A program made the position numbers and the translations under genes. This document shows positions 23,444 to 36,315 of a stretch of 64,000 nt of DNA, one piece after another. The number at the start of each line of letters is the position of its first letter. Positions within the stretch are counted from its first letter, which is position 1. The DNA comes from Daedaleopsis sinensis (lineage: Eukaryota > Basidiomycota > Agaricomycetes > Polyporales > Polyporaceae), in the NCBI GenBank assembly GCA_033807695.1, contig CM066302.1, positions 4,092,001 to 4,156,000 of the forward strand, in the 5' to 3' direction. A model generated the notes under the pieces. The model did no database searches. It was not told the DNA's origin and worked only from the letters and a program-made list of their open reading frames with translations.

Positions 23444-25281
23444 ATGAGGAGCTCACTTTCACTCGCTGCTGCCGTCTCCGCCGCTGCCTACTTCGTCTGC
23501 GCGAACGCGCTGCGTCTCCCCAACCCTGGTAGCCATCTACCGCAGTACTCGTCTTCGATCGCTAGACAGGCCAGCGGGAACAACAGCGGGATCCATCTCG
23601 CTGTCTCCCCCGTTTGCGGGCCGCTCTCGGGACAGACAGCCGACGCGAACGCCGGTATCGACTTGAAGAAGATCAAGACCATCGTTGCTTTCGGGGTAAG
23701 TCCATCCGAACTTGAACGCGACCTGGATCTGACGCTGACTGGCCACACAGGACTCGTACACTGACGGCGGCCGGCAGGACGGAGGTCCGCTCCTTCCTGC
23801 GGTGGTCATACCGCCGGATGCGGAGGCGGGCGGGAGGTCAACGGACGGAAAGACGTGGGTTGAGGACCTTGCGGACGACGCCGGAGCGACGATTATGGAC
23901 TATGCGGTATGTGTCTATGTTCAGCATCCCGCCGCGCCATTTCCTTGCCCTCATCTCGTCTCGCATATGCCTAGCAATCAGGCGCGTGTACAGACCTGAG
24001 CCTCTGGCCGAGTGCTATTAAGAAGGTCGATTTCATTGGCCAGAGTACGCACGACATCATATTGTCAACGTCTATTCGCTGATTGTATGTTCCTAGTGGC
24101 CACGTTCCTTGGCCAGTCGAACGAACTTGACCCGGACACGACGCTGTATGCGATCTTTTTTGGTATCAAGTGAGTATATATCGCTCGTCGCCACCATGTA
24201 CATGTTGCTCAACGACATCCCACAACGCGCGGCATACTACAGCGACTATGAGAACTCGAAGAGTGCGTCGATCACCTACCCTCCCCGCATACACGCTATC
24301 AAGCACTGACACCTCGTCACAGCCGACGGCGAAGCGAACCTGCAAGCCGCCGCGCAGGTCATCCTCGCGCAGATCCGCACGCTCGCCAGCGCACCCACGA
24401 ACGGCCGCGCCTTCCTCGTCACAGACGTCTACGGGCGCGGCACGCACACCCCCGCGGGCGACGCCTTCGTCCAGACCGTCTTCGCCGGGCTGCACGCCCT
24501 CCACCTCGGCACCAACTCCACCGGGCACGGTGAACCTGAAGGCGCGGGCCCGAAACTGGATGTGGCGTTCGCGGCGTTCAGCCGGATCTGGGACGGGGTG
24601 CTGGGGGCGGACCCCGGATTTGAGGCGTTTGGGTATGTGAGCACGGATGCGTGCATCACGGATTGTGCGTCCGCGCCGTGCCAGACGGATGGGATGTGCT
24701 GCCGTATGCAGCGCCTGAGCTGCGCCCACCGCTGTTATGTACTCCCGAACCCCGCACAAGATGGGCGTTGGGGGGCGAGGGTGCGCAGGGTACCCCATCG
24801 GAGAGACAGTCGTCCGCACGTCCGGGGAAGACTGACGAAGAGTTGGAGCAGGGGAGGAGGAGCGGCGACGAGACGAGGAGAACTCGTACGAAGAGGTAAG
24901 TCCCCTCCGCACCCGTCGCTCTCCTCTGTCCGCCCGCAGCCTGCTCCGGTGCGTCGACTCATCCGCTCTCTTTTCGACTACGATCCCTGTAGTAGCACTT
25001 CGAATGCATACGATTCGCTTGTGCTCTTGCCCCATCCGTCTGTGTGCCAACTGTCTGCCGACCAAGTCCGTCCTCCACCTCCCGCTCTCTCTGACACTTC
25101 CCCTGTAAGTAAGTCTCTCGCCCGTCATTCTCTGCCTGTCTCACCGCTCACGCTGTCTCTCAGTTTCTGTGCTGCACTCGCACCAGCACATCGCTGTCAT
25201 CTCATGTCTCCCGGAGGAGAGATTCCGACCTGCAGCGTCCGTCCCTCATCCGATTCACGCGAGTCCGGGTGCGTTGGATAG
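23444..25281 (+). pseudogene. GDSL/CE16-like esterase, truncated copy 2
   Basis: Exons 1-6 are intact by eye, including the secretory leader, GDSY, GIND and the Cys-rich segment DACITDCASAPC. After the codons for DGMC (24699) the sequence switches to the next unit's spacer. The last 35 residues of the normal enzyme, with the putative catalytic His, are missing. The frame runs on for nearly 200 codons to a stop at 25279-25281 with an Arg/Pro/Ser-rich tail. Because the TATA box is kept, a secreted, catalytically dead chimera could be made, but only RNA data would show it. Confidence 0.87.
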
Positions 25282-28200
25282 CCCTCGACCGGCCGGACCA
25301 GGGCATATGGGTCCCGTCGCCAGACGTCGAGTGCTCGTCGACTTGCGACCCGAACACTGTCCGTCTCAGGACAAGAACCCGCCTCACCCTCGCTCCCGGC
25401 ATGCTTTCCGCCGGACGCCATGACCACGAGCACCCCGTGAACAGTTCGCAACGGCCCCCCCATTCGCGCGGCGATCCGACAAGTTTGAAAATAGCCTCAT
25501 TTCGGACGGTTTCATTGCTTTTCGCCAGCCGTCCGACTCATCCGCGAGTGCTCCCCCAGTTCTCACCGGTCCGCGTGCTAATACATCATCCCAGAACGCG
25601 CTGAACGTTCCGCGTCCAACACAGCCGGCCATACCGCGATCCTTTGAGTTTTCAAAAATCGCTTTCAGCGCGATTTCATGGCATTTCATGGGGTACGCCA
25701 GAAATCTGCCATAACTCTTCGAGTTCTCACCCGTACGCGTGCGAACGCATGTTCACAGAACGCGCTGAACGTTCCGCATCCAGCGCCCCCGGTCGCATCG
25801 CGATCCGACGAGGTCTCAAAATGCACATCTCACAGCGACTTCATGGGTACCGGAGGTGAGTCCGCTCTCCCGTCCGAACGGCGACGGTCCGAAGTCGCAG
25901 CACGGCGCACGCGTTCGTCGCGCACCACAGCCGGGGTCCTGACTCCAGAGCCCGTCGCGTGTCTGCTGCTCTCGCAGCAGCAGCACAGAGCTCCCCGACG
26001 CGTGCGAGACGGCTCTATCGCCTGCTCGAGCGGGGAGACGGACGGCGGAGCCTGCAGCCTGACGAGAGGCGGGTCCGACTTGGAGTCCACGGGCGGGCTG
26101 TCGGGTACTCAAGTCAGCGGGGCGGGGGCGGGGTCCGGCACGGTGACACGTACATAGATACGTACCCTCGCCGAGCGGGATGTCAAGTGTCCATACACAA
26201 ACTGTCGAATACAAGCGTCCTATGTCCGAAATCAGCATTAAGGTCAGCACAGCGAGCCGGGGCCAGGGGCCGGCACACAGATAGACATACCTTATCTGCG
26301 ATGCTCGATAGTCGACGTCCTCATGCAGGCATCCGGGACCGCACACACGTATCTGAGGGACAGCACTGTCAGCATCCGGGGCAGCGGTCAAGGGCGTGGC
26401 GCGGGAACGACTCACTAGTACGACAGCGCGCGGACGAGTGCGCCGCACGCACGCGGCACAGTCCAGTGTGCGGAGCCGAGCCTGCAGAGTGGTGGGGGAA
26501 GTCAGTTGCGTACAGGGCGGAAAGGCGGACCCGCGAGGTTTGCGCACCGGTCTGAGCTAAGGCGCAACGACGCGATCGTGCGCAAGCGTAAGGCACCTGC
26601 GGTCCACTCGCGTTGAGTCGGGACCATCCACAGAGTCCTCGGACCTGGGCGAGAACGGCTGTCAGCGACGCGGCGGAGCATCCGCAGACAGAATCTAAGA
26701 GACTTACCTTCACGTTAAGTCACAGCAGAAAACCGGCTCGTGTGGGTGCAGAGGATGCGACACTTCCCGAGCACGTGGAGACCGTCAGCTGCCGGTGAGC
26801 CTGCAAATGGTGACCATGTCAGATACACCCCGCCGCGCGAACAGTGAGCAATACGCACCTGTCGGCGAGCAGCGGCGAACACGTACAGTGCGGCGGCGTG
26901 CATGAGCTCGGTGAGGCCGAGTGAGAGAAGGGAGGGAAGAGGGAGGGAAGTGAGGGAAAGGGAGAAGTGGGGGAGAGGGTGCTGGGGGACTTGTCGAGTC
27001 TGCGGGCCTACTTGTACCTCGCGAGCTTGGTCTGTGCGCAGTCCCCACGGTCAGCAGACCGTACCGTGTGAAAGTGACAACAGCTGACTTCGCACGCACC
27101 CTTCGGACGTGGCGGAGGCGGGACCAACCAGAACGCTGCACGACAGAGGACCCTGCGCGTGAGGACGGGAATGGCGCAAGTTCCGAGATCGGAGGAGCAT
27201 GGAATGTTCTCCGCCATCTTCGCGTAGTAGCGTGGGCGCTCGGCTAATGTGTGATGCAATTTGTGTTGTAATGCCGTTGTAAATTAGGGCGGAAGGGGCA
27301 GGAGGAGAGGGTCCTGCACGGATAACACCGTCCGGACTATTTCTGGCTGTTTCGGTGGATGTGGGCTCAACAGAGACCCTTGTCTCATGTAGTACGCATA
27401 TGGGGGCTGCTAACAAGCATTCATGTACTAGTCAGTACTGCACCCATGGCCCTGTGATATTCGCATATCAGTCAGCAATCTCGAAGTGCTAAGTCTAAAC
27501 ATGACAGCATGGCACTTACTATGTGCAGGAGAGTCGACCTCTTCATACTTGCAGCTTTCCAGATCTCATAGCAGTAGATCAATGGTACTCTAGTCTTGCT
27601 GTCTTCGTCCTGGACGGAATGCGTCAGTTTTCTGGTCAGAGATCGGCAGAGGAAGAGAGATAAACGCCCGGCGGTGAATATGGCCGTCCGCATTTGGGCA
27701 TTGGCTAGCGCTCTTCCCGCGCTTGGCGCTGACTCGCCTGCCACCTCCGCCGTTCATCTTCCCGCCGTTCCCGCATCATAAGTGTCCGTGCGAACAGCCA
27801 GAATGACCTTGCATCTTCGATGTGATGCTCAGAATTCAGCAGGCCACTAGTATACTCTGCCTGCTGAAATAATACATGCACACTTGGACTCGAGCTTCAA
27901 GCTTTCAGGCTTGAGTGAGAAGTACAGACCTTACACCTTCAAGTCACGAGTCCTAAAACACATTCTGGCTGCTATAGACATCAAAGATATGTTCCGTTTC
28001 CCTGCACAGAAGTCGTACAAGTACGGGACATCGGCGCCGAGACTCTAAGTCATAAGTTACACTTGCCGTGTGTATGCGACCGTGATGGGCGGGAACAAGC
28101 GAGTGGCTAAGCTGTTTCCGGTCCAGGCGGGTCCAATGACGCGGTCACAAATTCTACCGAACAGAATACAGACTAGTCTGGTTGCTGTGATATTATCCCT

Positions 28201-28904
28201 AAGCAGGACCCTGTCAGCCCAGACCCGGGATGAGATAAATGTGCAGCCGACTAATGATGTGATCTTGCAATTTGCAAAGGATGTACCATGATTGAGATCT
28301 CACCAGTCTGTCGGAACTTGAAGCGGATGAACTTGCAGCGCACATGGGACTCTGTCTTGCGGAGCTTGAGCATAATTTGTACCGAGTCTACCATAGAGTA
28401 CAGGGTGTGTTAATCTAACAGGCTCTAGAGAGACCGGGGCAAGGAGAACAGCAGAATTGATGCCAAGCAAGGAACTCACACAAGCCGATGGTATGCGAGC
28501 TGAGCTTGAACCACGAACCCTGACCTGCCCGTCACAGTCGCTTCTGCATCGAAAGAAGGGTGTTTCGCACGGGCAGGTGGGAGGAGAGCGACCGCTGGTA
28601 TGTCATCACATCCCGAGTCCCAAGTGTACCGTGTCCGGAAGCGCAAGGAGCTTCGTGCTCACATGGTGTGGTGCACCATTCACAGGTCTAGTGAAAACGA
28701 GCATGAGATGGGGCAACACACAGACGAGACTAGGACCATGCTGCTGGAGTGCAACGACTCGTCTCACGAGGTCGGAATGGGGTCAGGTACGAAGCAGCAG
28801 ACCCTGAACTCCCGTCACAGTCGCTTCGAGTAAGAATCAAGTCGGAGGCGAATCCACATGGACGGAGCAGGCTCAATGCGTGCTCATTCTGTCAATTTAG
28901 CTCT
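25282..28904. other. Unit 3 spacer upstream of the 223-aa gene
   Basis: Equivalent to unit 1 spacer but about 1.35 kb shorter. Near 25880 the sequence jumps from the position equivalent to unit 1 base 1252 to the position equivalent to base 2608. It holds a purine tract (about 26924-26990), a single 294-bp block near 28028, and no supported gene. Confidence 0.55.
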
Positions 28905-29370
28905 CTTCGGACAACCGGCACCCATGCGAAAGGGTCGTCGCGACAGGGATCGGGGGACGGAGTCAGTTGAACTTGCGCGAGCCGGTTCAATGGGAGCTGA
29001 GCAACTCGGAACCGTGAACTACATACACAGTCGTGTCCAGTTCGAAACGAGTTGGAGACGATTCAGCACACACGGAGCGAGCTGCAAAGCTCGCACTGTA
29101 TCTGTGCTCGCTCTATCTTCCCAACTCAGCTCATCAGATGACCGTCCAAGCGAAAGGCTCGTCACGATGGGGGTTGGGGAGAGCTGAGCTTACGAAGATC
29201 GCTTGGGGATCAGGTCCAACGCAACAGATGGCATTGGGAGCTGAGCAACGACTCGGAGTCCTGAACTCGTCGCTTCCAGTTCGAAACGATTCCGCATGGA
29301 CGGAGCGAGCTGCGACTGTGTCGGGGATCGGGAGACGGAGTCAGTTGAGCTTGCGCGACTTGTGCAAGCC
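28905..29370 (+). repeat. Decayed exon-1-like copies (unit 3)
   Basis: Segments at about 28906-28990, 29132-29200 and 29315-29365 correspond to those of unit 2 and resemble exon 1 of the gene at 29675. Confidence 0.55.
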
Positions 29371-29674
29371 GATTCGAGCTGCGACCTCCCGGTGCGTCGG
29401 TGCTCGCTCTACTTATCTTCCCGGATCAGCTCTCCTCAGCTGAGCTTGCGCAGACCGCTTGGGGAGTCAGGCCTCAGGTCCGACGCGACAGACACCCTGA
29501 GTGCTCGTCACACTCGCTTCGACGTCGAAACGAGCCTGTAGCAGCGGCCGTTAAGTACATAGTCAACTACTCGACTTGTTCGTGCTGTCTTCCCCACTCA
29601 CCTCTTCTTACCGCCCGTATGTCGTCGCACTCTGATTCGCATGCCCTCGCGCTGACCCTCTCTCGTATAGCACG

Positions 29675-30396
29675 ATGGCTCGACCCATAGGGACCACTGC
29701 GAAACCCACAGGCTCCTCGCGACGGGAGGTCACGCGACGGAGCCAGCTTCGCGTTCGCATGAACGCCGCACTCGGTGAGTCCCATAACGCTCCCCGCGAT
29801 GTGTGCGTCCCTGACATCCTGCAGCTGCGCTCTCCGGAGTGCCGGACGCGACGATGTGCTGGACACTCGAGACGTACGTCGCGTACGTCGTCCTCAAGTG
29901 CGGCGTCGAGCTCGTCGGCTTCCCACCCACCTACACGTTCGGGAACCTCAGCGACCACGCGACGGGGCTCCGGCGCATCACCCACCTCCTCACGCGCTGG
30001 GAGAACCGCGTGATGCGCTTCGTGCGCGTGTCCGACGAGAGGCGGCGGGCGGTGGCCGCGAACCCGCTCCTGGCCGCCCCGAGTCCCCTGCTCGCCGACA
30101 AGCAGTCGACTGGCGGCCGTCCGGACATCAAGAAGCGTCGATACCGGCCGGTGACGAACCCGATGGGTCTGCCCGGACGGTACGAGCGGAACGGGCCGAA
30201 GTCGGCGCCGTTCGTGAGCCAGGAGGTCGAGGCGGCGGTCGAGGCGGAGATCGAGAAGGAGCGGGCGGAGGACCCGCTCGCAGAGCTCAGCGGCGACGAG
30301 GAACACCAGAGGTTCGTGCGCCGCGCTGAGAGGAGGCGGCGGCAGGTCCGGAGTATCGTGCGGAACCCTGTCGAGGGTTGGTTCTTGTTGTCGTAG
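29675..30396 (+). CDS. Uncharacterised 223-aa basic protein, copy 3 (recombinant)
   Basis: Exons are 29675-29774 and 29825-30396, with a 50-bp intron and an apparent 5'-UTR intron at 29617-29670. The first two thirds match copy 2 (VLKCGVELVG, VSQEVEAA). The last part matches copy 1 (EEHQRF, RQVRSIVRNP). The switch falls between about 30218 and 30249, inside the Glu-rich segment. The open frame is intact. The family is unrecognised. Confidence 0.75.
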
Positions 30397-33300
30397 AGTA
30401 CTTACATTGTCCGTTTGAATGTATCGGGCACGGTCGTCGTCGTGCACACAGTCGTGACACTCAGTCTGGTGCGGAAGGCGGGGTCTGGCGCGGAAGGCGG
30501 GCCGAGTCTGCATGGCTCACGCATGGTGCGCAGACAGAGCAATGACGTACCATCACGTACGTGCGCATGGACGTCGATCTTTGTGGTGGAAACGAGCGGG
30601 TCTCCATCGCTTCACATCTGCGTAAGATCTGCAGGATATCAATCAGCGAGCAAATACAAACAAACGCGGCCGCGTAGCGATCCTCTTACCGTCCCCGTCC
30701 CCTCGCAGATTGGGATCAGCAGCTCAGGAGCACACAGTGCTGCTGAACTACCCATCCCAGTCAGCGAGCCACCGCCGTGCAGCGGCGCGAACGTGCTCGA
30801 GAGCACACGCGGCAGCGCGGGGGGGCAGTGGGCTTGGGGACAGTCCCGGCCGAGTCCGAGTGGTCGGAGATCGACGAGTCGAGATCTGTGGAGGTTAATG
30901 AGCTCAATCAAACACCGCTTAGGTGTCGTACGAGCGCGCACCTTTCGCTCCCGAGTCCCTTCTCTACTCTTTCCCCCATCTACGCCAGCTGGTGCCCTTC
31001 CCTTTCCTCCTACCTTCGTCCCGACTCCTCGCCGCAGCTGTGCGCTACGCTCCGTGAACCGTACGTCGTCTACCTCGATCGACACGGTACTCGACTCTCA
31101 CTGATGTGTCTCCCAGGTTTCGACACGCGCGCCCTGCAGGCCACGACGTAGTTGGTGAGTCTCGCCCTCCCTCGTCGAACGAACACGCTCCGGGCGCCGG
31201 TCACGCTCGAGCCGTCGGTGCGAAGGGGCGCACGAGACGGCTTCGGACTCGCCTGTTCGGGAGGCTCCGCGTACACGCACGCGGTGGTCGACGTGCAGAG
31301 CGCGGGACTCGTTCCGCGGGACGACAGAGATGCTTGAGGCATCCCCGGCTCTGCTTGAGGATCCCCGCCGGCTGGAAGTCCTTGAACGGCACGATCTCGA
31401 CGCCTGGGGGCGGCGCAGGGAACGGGGGGAATGTGAGCCAGACGTTGGTCACTGTCGGTCGGCCAGGCGGGTGCTGCGGTAGGGCCCGACGCGTCCGTGG
31501 CGCCACTCACGGTCAGGCATCAGCAGCTCCGTGCGGAGTCGCTTCCCGAGGGACGCGAATGCAGACGACGTGGTGCTCGAGAGATCGAGCGCAGAGCGTG
31601 CTTACCTGATGTGAGAGGCAGCGTCAGTACGAGCCTCCGGGGCATGGTACGACGTTTACCGCATCACCGACACCGGCAAACTCTGCCGCCCTCTGCAGAT
31701 CATGCAGAGGGCGTCAGAGCGTGAGGCAGGCCCCGGGAGCGGGGCCCGGAGGGCTTCGCCTGCTCATTTGAGTGGGCACACGCGCGCGGTGCGATTGCAG
31801 ACGTACCTGGGCAGGCCAGACTGTCGAGCACGTGCTGAGCTTATGCACGGGCGTCGAGGAGCGTGCGTGCTTGCTGATATGCGGCGCATGCGCTTGCGAG
31901 CACGGTACAGGGCGTCCGGGGACGGTACAGCGCGCCGTTCGCGCATTCTGCGCCGCCGCACGAGCGCAAGCGGGGCCCGGGCTCGTCGCCGTCCCGGATG
32001 GGCCCGAAAGCGGGACGCTCCCGCCTCTCGAGGCGACGGCTCGTCCCAAGTGACGAGCCCGTGCGACGACGGATGGCGTTAGCCCGGAGGTCAGTTCTTC
32101 GCGGCTTTCTATGCAGATGAGCGAAGTGGCACTTACCTTGATCATCAGCATAGGATGCGGCTCGGCACGCGAGCGAGGACGTCCGGGCGGATCTGTGGGG
32201 TACCCGGGGCACGGTACAAGGCGTTCGTGCACGGTACCTGGCGTCCGGGGCACAGTACAGCGCGTACAGCGCGTCCGGGAACGGTACAGCGCGTACAGCG
32301 CGTCCGGGAACGGTACAGCGCGTTCTGCGCCGTGTCCACTCGCGCAAGCGGGCCCCGGGGTCGTTGCTGTCCCGGATGGGCCCGAACGCCGGTGGCTACT
32401 GCGTCTCGAGGCGACAGCTCGTCCAAGAAAGGAGCCCGGGCGACGCGGATTGCATTCTAGTCAGCCCGGAGGTCAGTTCATGGTTCTCTGTGCGGCGTGT
32501 GCGAGACACTGACCTTGATCGTCGGCACAGGACGCGGTTCGGGCACGCGAGCGGGGATGTCCGGTGGGGCTGTACGGTACGCGGTACGCGGAGTCGAGGG
32601 GACGTGGGCTTACTGGTGCGTACCTGCGTTCTGGACCGCTCACGGCGATCTCTCACTGACCCTCAATCGCGGCCTGATAGCGACGATCGGAGCGTGCTGG
32701 AGGGCAAGCTACTCGCACTATGCATCGCTCGGCGAATCCGGAAGGGAAGAGCGGCGGGGTGGAGAGAAACGGAAGGGGAGGGACGTACCGGTACGTGGTT
32801 GCATTTGTCTCCTAGCCGGTCCTGCAAGTTCACCCGGTGGCTCGCCACATCGAGTGCGACGCGAGCGCGGGAGACGAGCGCGGAAGGCGGGCAGGCGGTC
32901 GGAGGATGGTCGTGGTCGAAGGACAAGGAGGAGGCGGACTAGGCGCGCGCGAGCCTTCTGAGGAAAGTCCCCGGTACGCCAGCGCATCTGTTTCGGGCGT
33001 GCTGGAGACGGACGTTGGGTGCGCACACAGATGCGTGCCGCTTCCCGTTTGGCTCAGATCGGCGGGGGAGAATGGTGGTGGCAAGAGGGACGGAATAGGC
33101 GCCCGTCCGGCGTGCGTGCTCGGATTCGATTCGAGACAAGGGCGTACCTATAGGTGCGTAACACGGTCGTTTCGTCGCATATCCGGAGGTGAGGATGGCG
33201 GTAGAAGTTGGGGGTGACGAGTCGGCGGCTTGGATAGCCTTGTGCTTGGAATTTCCGCGGGTGGTAAAAGGTGCGTGCTCGGATTCGTCTTCGGGGTGCG

Positions 33301-34383
33301 GGAGAGCACGGACGGGCGTCGGGGAATGCAAGTCGCGCAGTTCCGGAGAGAGGAGGACGGTGGTGGTCGGAGGACAAGAGGGATGCATGATAGGCGCCCG
33401 TGCGTCCTCTGCAGAATCTGCGTTTCTGGCGGGTGGTAGTCAGTAGAACGGAGACTCTGTACGTGTAGAATACACGCGAATACTCACCTGGAGGCCTGCG
33501 GACATGTTCCATGTGCTGCACCCTTCGTATGCGCTGCTTCCTCTGCGCTGGTCCTTTTTGTACGCCGCACACCCTCTGTACACGCAGCACACCCTCTGTA
33601 CAGGCTACGCCCCTCGGACGGGTATATTAGCTATATACGCACCTTGGGCAGGTATATTAGCTATATAGGCACCTTGGGCAGGTATATTGTCGTTTGGATT
33701 CCAGACGGTACCTTTGCGTGCACGACGGCCCGGGGTGCGAGTCCGTGCGCAGGACGCGACGGGCGCTAGCGTCGAGAGCTGAGAGCCGAGAGCCGCGAGC
33801 GGAGAGCGCGTCGTGCGAGCGAGAGTCGTGCGCGACGAGAGAGACCGGTACCGAGAGCCGTTGCAGACTCGTGCGGTGGCAAGAGACGTGCGACGTGCAG
33901 TCAGCCACCGCGCGCGATCGGCGCGCGATCGGCCTTCTCCGAGGCGCTCTGTCCTGTACCGTCTGCGAGTAACAATGTCCTTGCCCTCTCTCTCTCGTCG
34001 ACGGGCACCAGGACGAGGAAGCTCTTCATCTAGAGCTGAACTCGAAACTATCACAATGCACGCTCCGAGGGCCGGATCTACTCGAGGTCGTAGCTGCAAA
34101 GCCTAATTCTCCCTCTCCCCCCGCCTGCGACTTGCCTTATCTCCTCGTCGGGCGCACGCTGAACTCGTCGTCCTCTACGACGTCGGCGATACTGTACCCC
34201 AGGCTGCCGGCATGCTCTCTACCTCCATCTGATTCTTCGCTCTCCACCATTTATTTCTGTCGCTCTTCTGTCGCTTCGAGATGTTCTGCAAGGTCATATG
34301 CTCAGCTTCGCCCTCGCAGCTGCATCGATTCAGCCTCGCCGCCCGCGTGATGCGCAATATTCCCCGTCGAAGGCCTCAGCTCC
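30397..34383. other. Unit 3 spacer between the 223-aa gene and the esterase
   Basis: Matches the unit 1 spacer rather than the unit 2 one. It contains the GGTACAGCGCG minisatellite (about 32209-32322), TAGGCGCCC blocks and the 30-bp tandem repeat (33621-33690). A short insertion with CTTACCTGATGTGAGAGG near 31600 is present here and in unit 4 but not in unit 1. No supported gene. Confidence 0.55.
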
Positions 34384-34390
34384 TATAAAG
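34384..34390 (+). promoter_or_regulatory. TATA-like box of esterase copy 3
   Basis: TATAAAG lies 94 bases upstream of the ATG, identical to copies 2 and 4. Confidence 0.5.
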
Positions 34391-34477
34391 TCTGCTCGCT
34401 CGCGCGTCGACTGCCGTGAGTCAAGCCCCTCATCTCCGCCAGCCGACTGTCTATGCCGGACAGCACTTCGCCCGACC

Positions 34478-36315
34478 ATGAGGAGCTCACTTTCACTCGC
34501 TGCTGCCGTCTCCGCCGCTGCCTACTTCGTCTGCGCGAACGCGCTGCGTCTCCCCAACCCTGGTAGCCATCTACCGCAGTACTCGTCTTCGATCGCTAGA
34601 CAGGCCAGCGGGAACAACAGCGGGATCCATCTCGCTGTCTCCCCCGTTTGCGGGCCGCTCTCGGGACAGACAGCCGACGCGAACGCCGGTATCGACTTGA
34701 AGAAGATCAAGACCATCGTTGCTTTCGGGGTAAGTCCATCCGAACTTGAACGCGACCTGGATCTGACGCTGACTGGCCACACAGGACTCGTACACTGACG
34801 GCGGCCGGCAGGACGGAGGTCCGCTCCTTCCTGCGGTGGTCATACCGCCGGATGCGGAGGCGGGCGGGAGGTCAACGGACGGAAAGACGTGGGTTGAGGA
34901 CCTTGCGGACGACGCCGGAGCGACGATTATGGACTATGCGGTATGTGTCTATGTTCAGCATCCCGCCGCGCCATTTCCTTGCCCTCATCTCGTCTCGCAT
35001 ATGCCTAGCAATCAGGCGCGTGTACAGACCTGAGCCTCTGGCCGAGTGCTATTAAGAAGGTCGATTTCATTGGCCAGAGTACGCACGACATCATATTGTC
35101 AACGTCTATTCGCTGATTGTATGTTCCTAGTGGCCACGTTCCTTGGCCAGTCGAACGAACTTGACCCGGACACGACGCTGTATGCGATCTTTTTTGGTAT
35201 CAAGTGAGTATATATCGCTCGTCGCCACCATGTACATGTTGCTCAACGACATCCCACAACGCGCGGCATACTACAGCGACTATGAGAACTCGAAGAGTGC
35301 GTCGATCACCTACCCTCCCCGCATACACGCTATCAAGCACTGACACCTCGTCACAGCCGACGGCGAAGCGAACCTGCAAGCCGCCGCGCAGGTCATCCTC
35401 GCGCAGATCCGCACGCTCGCCAGCGCACCCACGAACGGCCGCGCCTTCCTCGTCACAGACGTCTACGGGCGCGGCACGCACACCCCCGCGGGCGACGCCT
35501 TCGTCCAGACCGTCTTCGCCGGGCTGCACGCCCTCCACCTCGGCACCAACTCCACCGGGCACGGTGAACCTGAAGGCGCGGGCCCGAAACTGGATGTGGC
35601 GTTCGCGGCGTTCAGCCGGATCTGGGACGGGGTGCTGGGGGCGGACCCCGGATTTGAGGCGTTTGGGTATGTGAGCACGGATGCGTGCATCACGGATTGT
35701 GCGTCCGCGCCGTGCCAGACGGATGGGATGTGCTGCCGTATGCAGCGCCTGAGCTGCGCCCACCGCTGTTATGTACTCCCGAACCCCGCACAAGATGGGC
35801 GTTGGGGGGCGAGGGTGCGCAGGGTACCCCATCGGAGAGACAGTCGTCCGCACGTCCGGGGAAGACTGACGAAGAGTTGGAGCAGGGGAGGAGGAGCGGC
35901 GACGAGACGAGGAGAACTCGTACGAAGAGGTAAGTCCCCTCCGCACCCGTCGCTCTCCTCTGTCCGCCCGCAGCCTGCTCCGGTGCGTCGACTCATCCGC
36001 TCTCTTTTCGACTACGATCCCTGTAGTAGCACTTCGAATGCATACGATTCGCTTGTGCTCTTGCCCCATCCGTCTGTGTGCCAACTGTCTGCCGACCAAG
36101 TCCGTCCTCCACCTCCCGCTCTCTCTGACACTTCCCCTGTAAGTAAGTCTCTCGCCCGTCATTCTCTGCCTGTCTCACCGCTCACGCTGTCTCTCAGTTT
36201 CTGTGCTGCACTCGCACCAGCACATCGCTGTCATCTCATGTCTCCCGGAGGAGAGATTCCGACCTGCAGCGTCCGTCCCTCATCCGATTCACGCGAGTCC
36301 GGGTGCGTTGGATAG
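34478..36315 (+). pseudogene. GDSL/CE16-like esterase, truncated copy 3
   Basis: It appears identical to copy 2 at an offset of 11,034 bp: exons 1-6 are intact, the break comes after DGMC at 35733, and the read-through frame closes at 36313-36315. It has the same loss of the catalytic-His segment. Its identity with copy 2 points to a very recent duplication or conversion. Confidence 0.87.

Larger units (their letters stand above)
12747..24699 (+). repeat. Tandem array unit 2 (about 11.95 kb)
   Basis: Same order as unit 1: spacer, 223-aa gene (18971-19692), esterase copy (23444-24699). It differs in three visible ways. The 294-bp segment is single copy. About 40 bp are missing near 15425. The stretch from 19693 to about 22020, downstream of the 223-aa gene, is unlike the corresponding DNA of units 1, 3 and 4. 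Confidence 0.93.
24700..35733 (+). repeat. Tandem array unit 3 (11,034 bp)
   Basis: Same layout: 223-aa gene at 29675-30396 and esterase copy at 34478-35733. Relative to units 1 and 2 it has lost about 1.35 kb of spacer, with the junction near 25880. Its left part resembles unit 2. From about 30.22 kb rightward, through the end of the 223-aa gene and its downstream spacer, it resembles unit 1. Confidence 0.95.

Noticed and set aside
24166..25128. 320-codon minus-strand frame over the esterase junction
   Set aside because: Antisense to esterase exon 6, with an Arg-rich, low-complexity product; the plus-strand esterase explains the openness.
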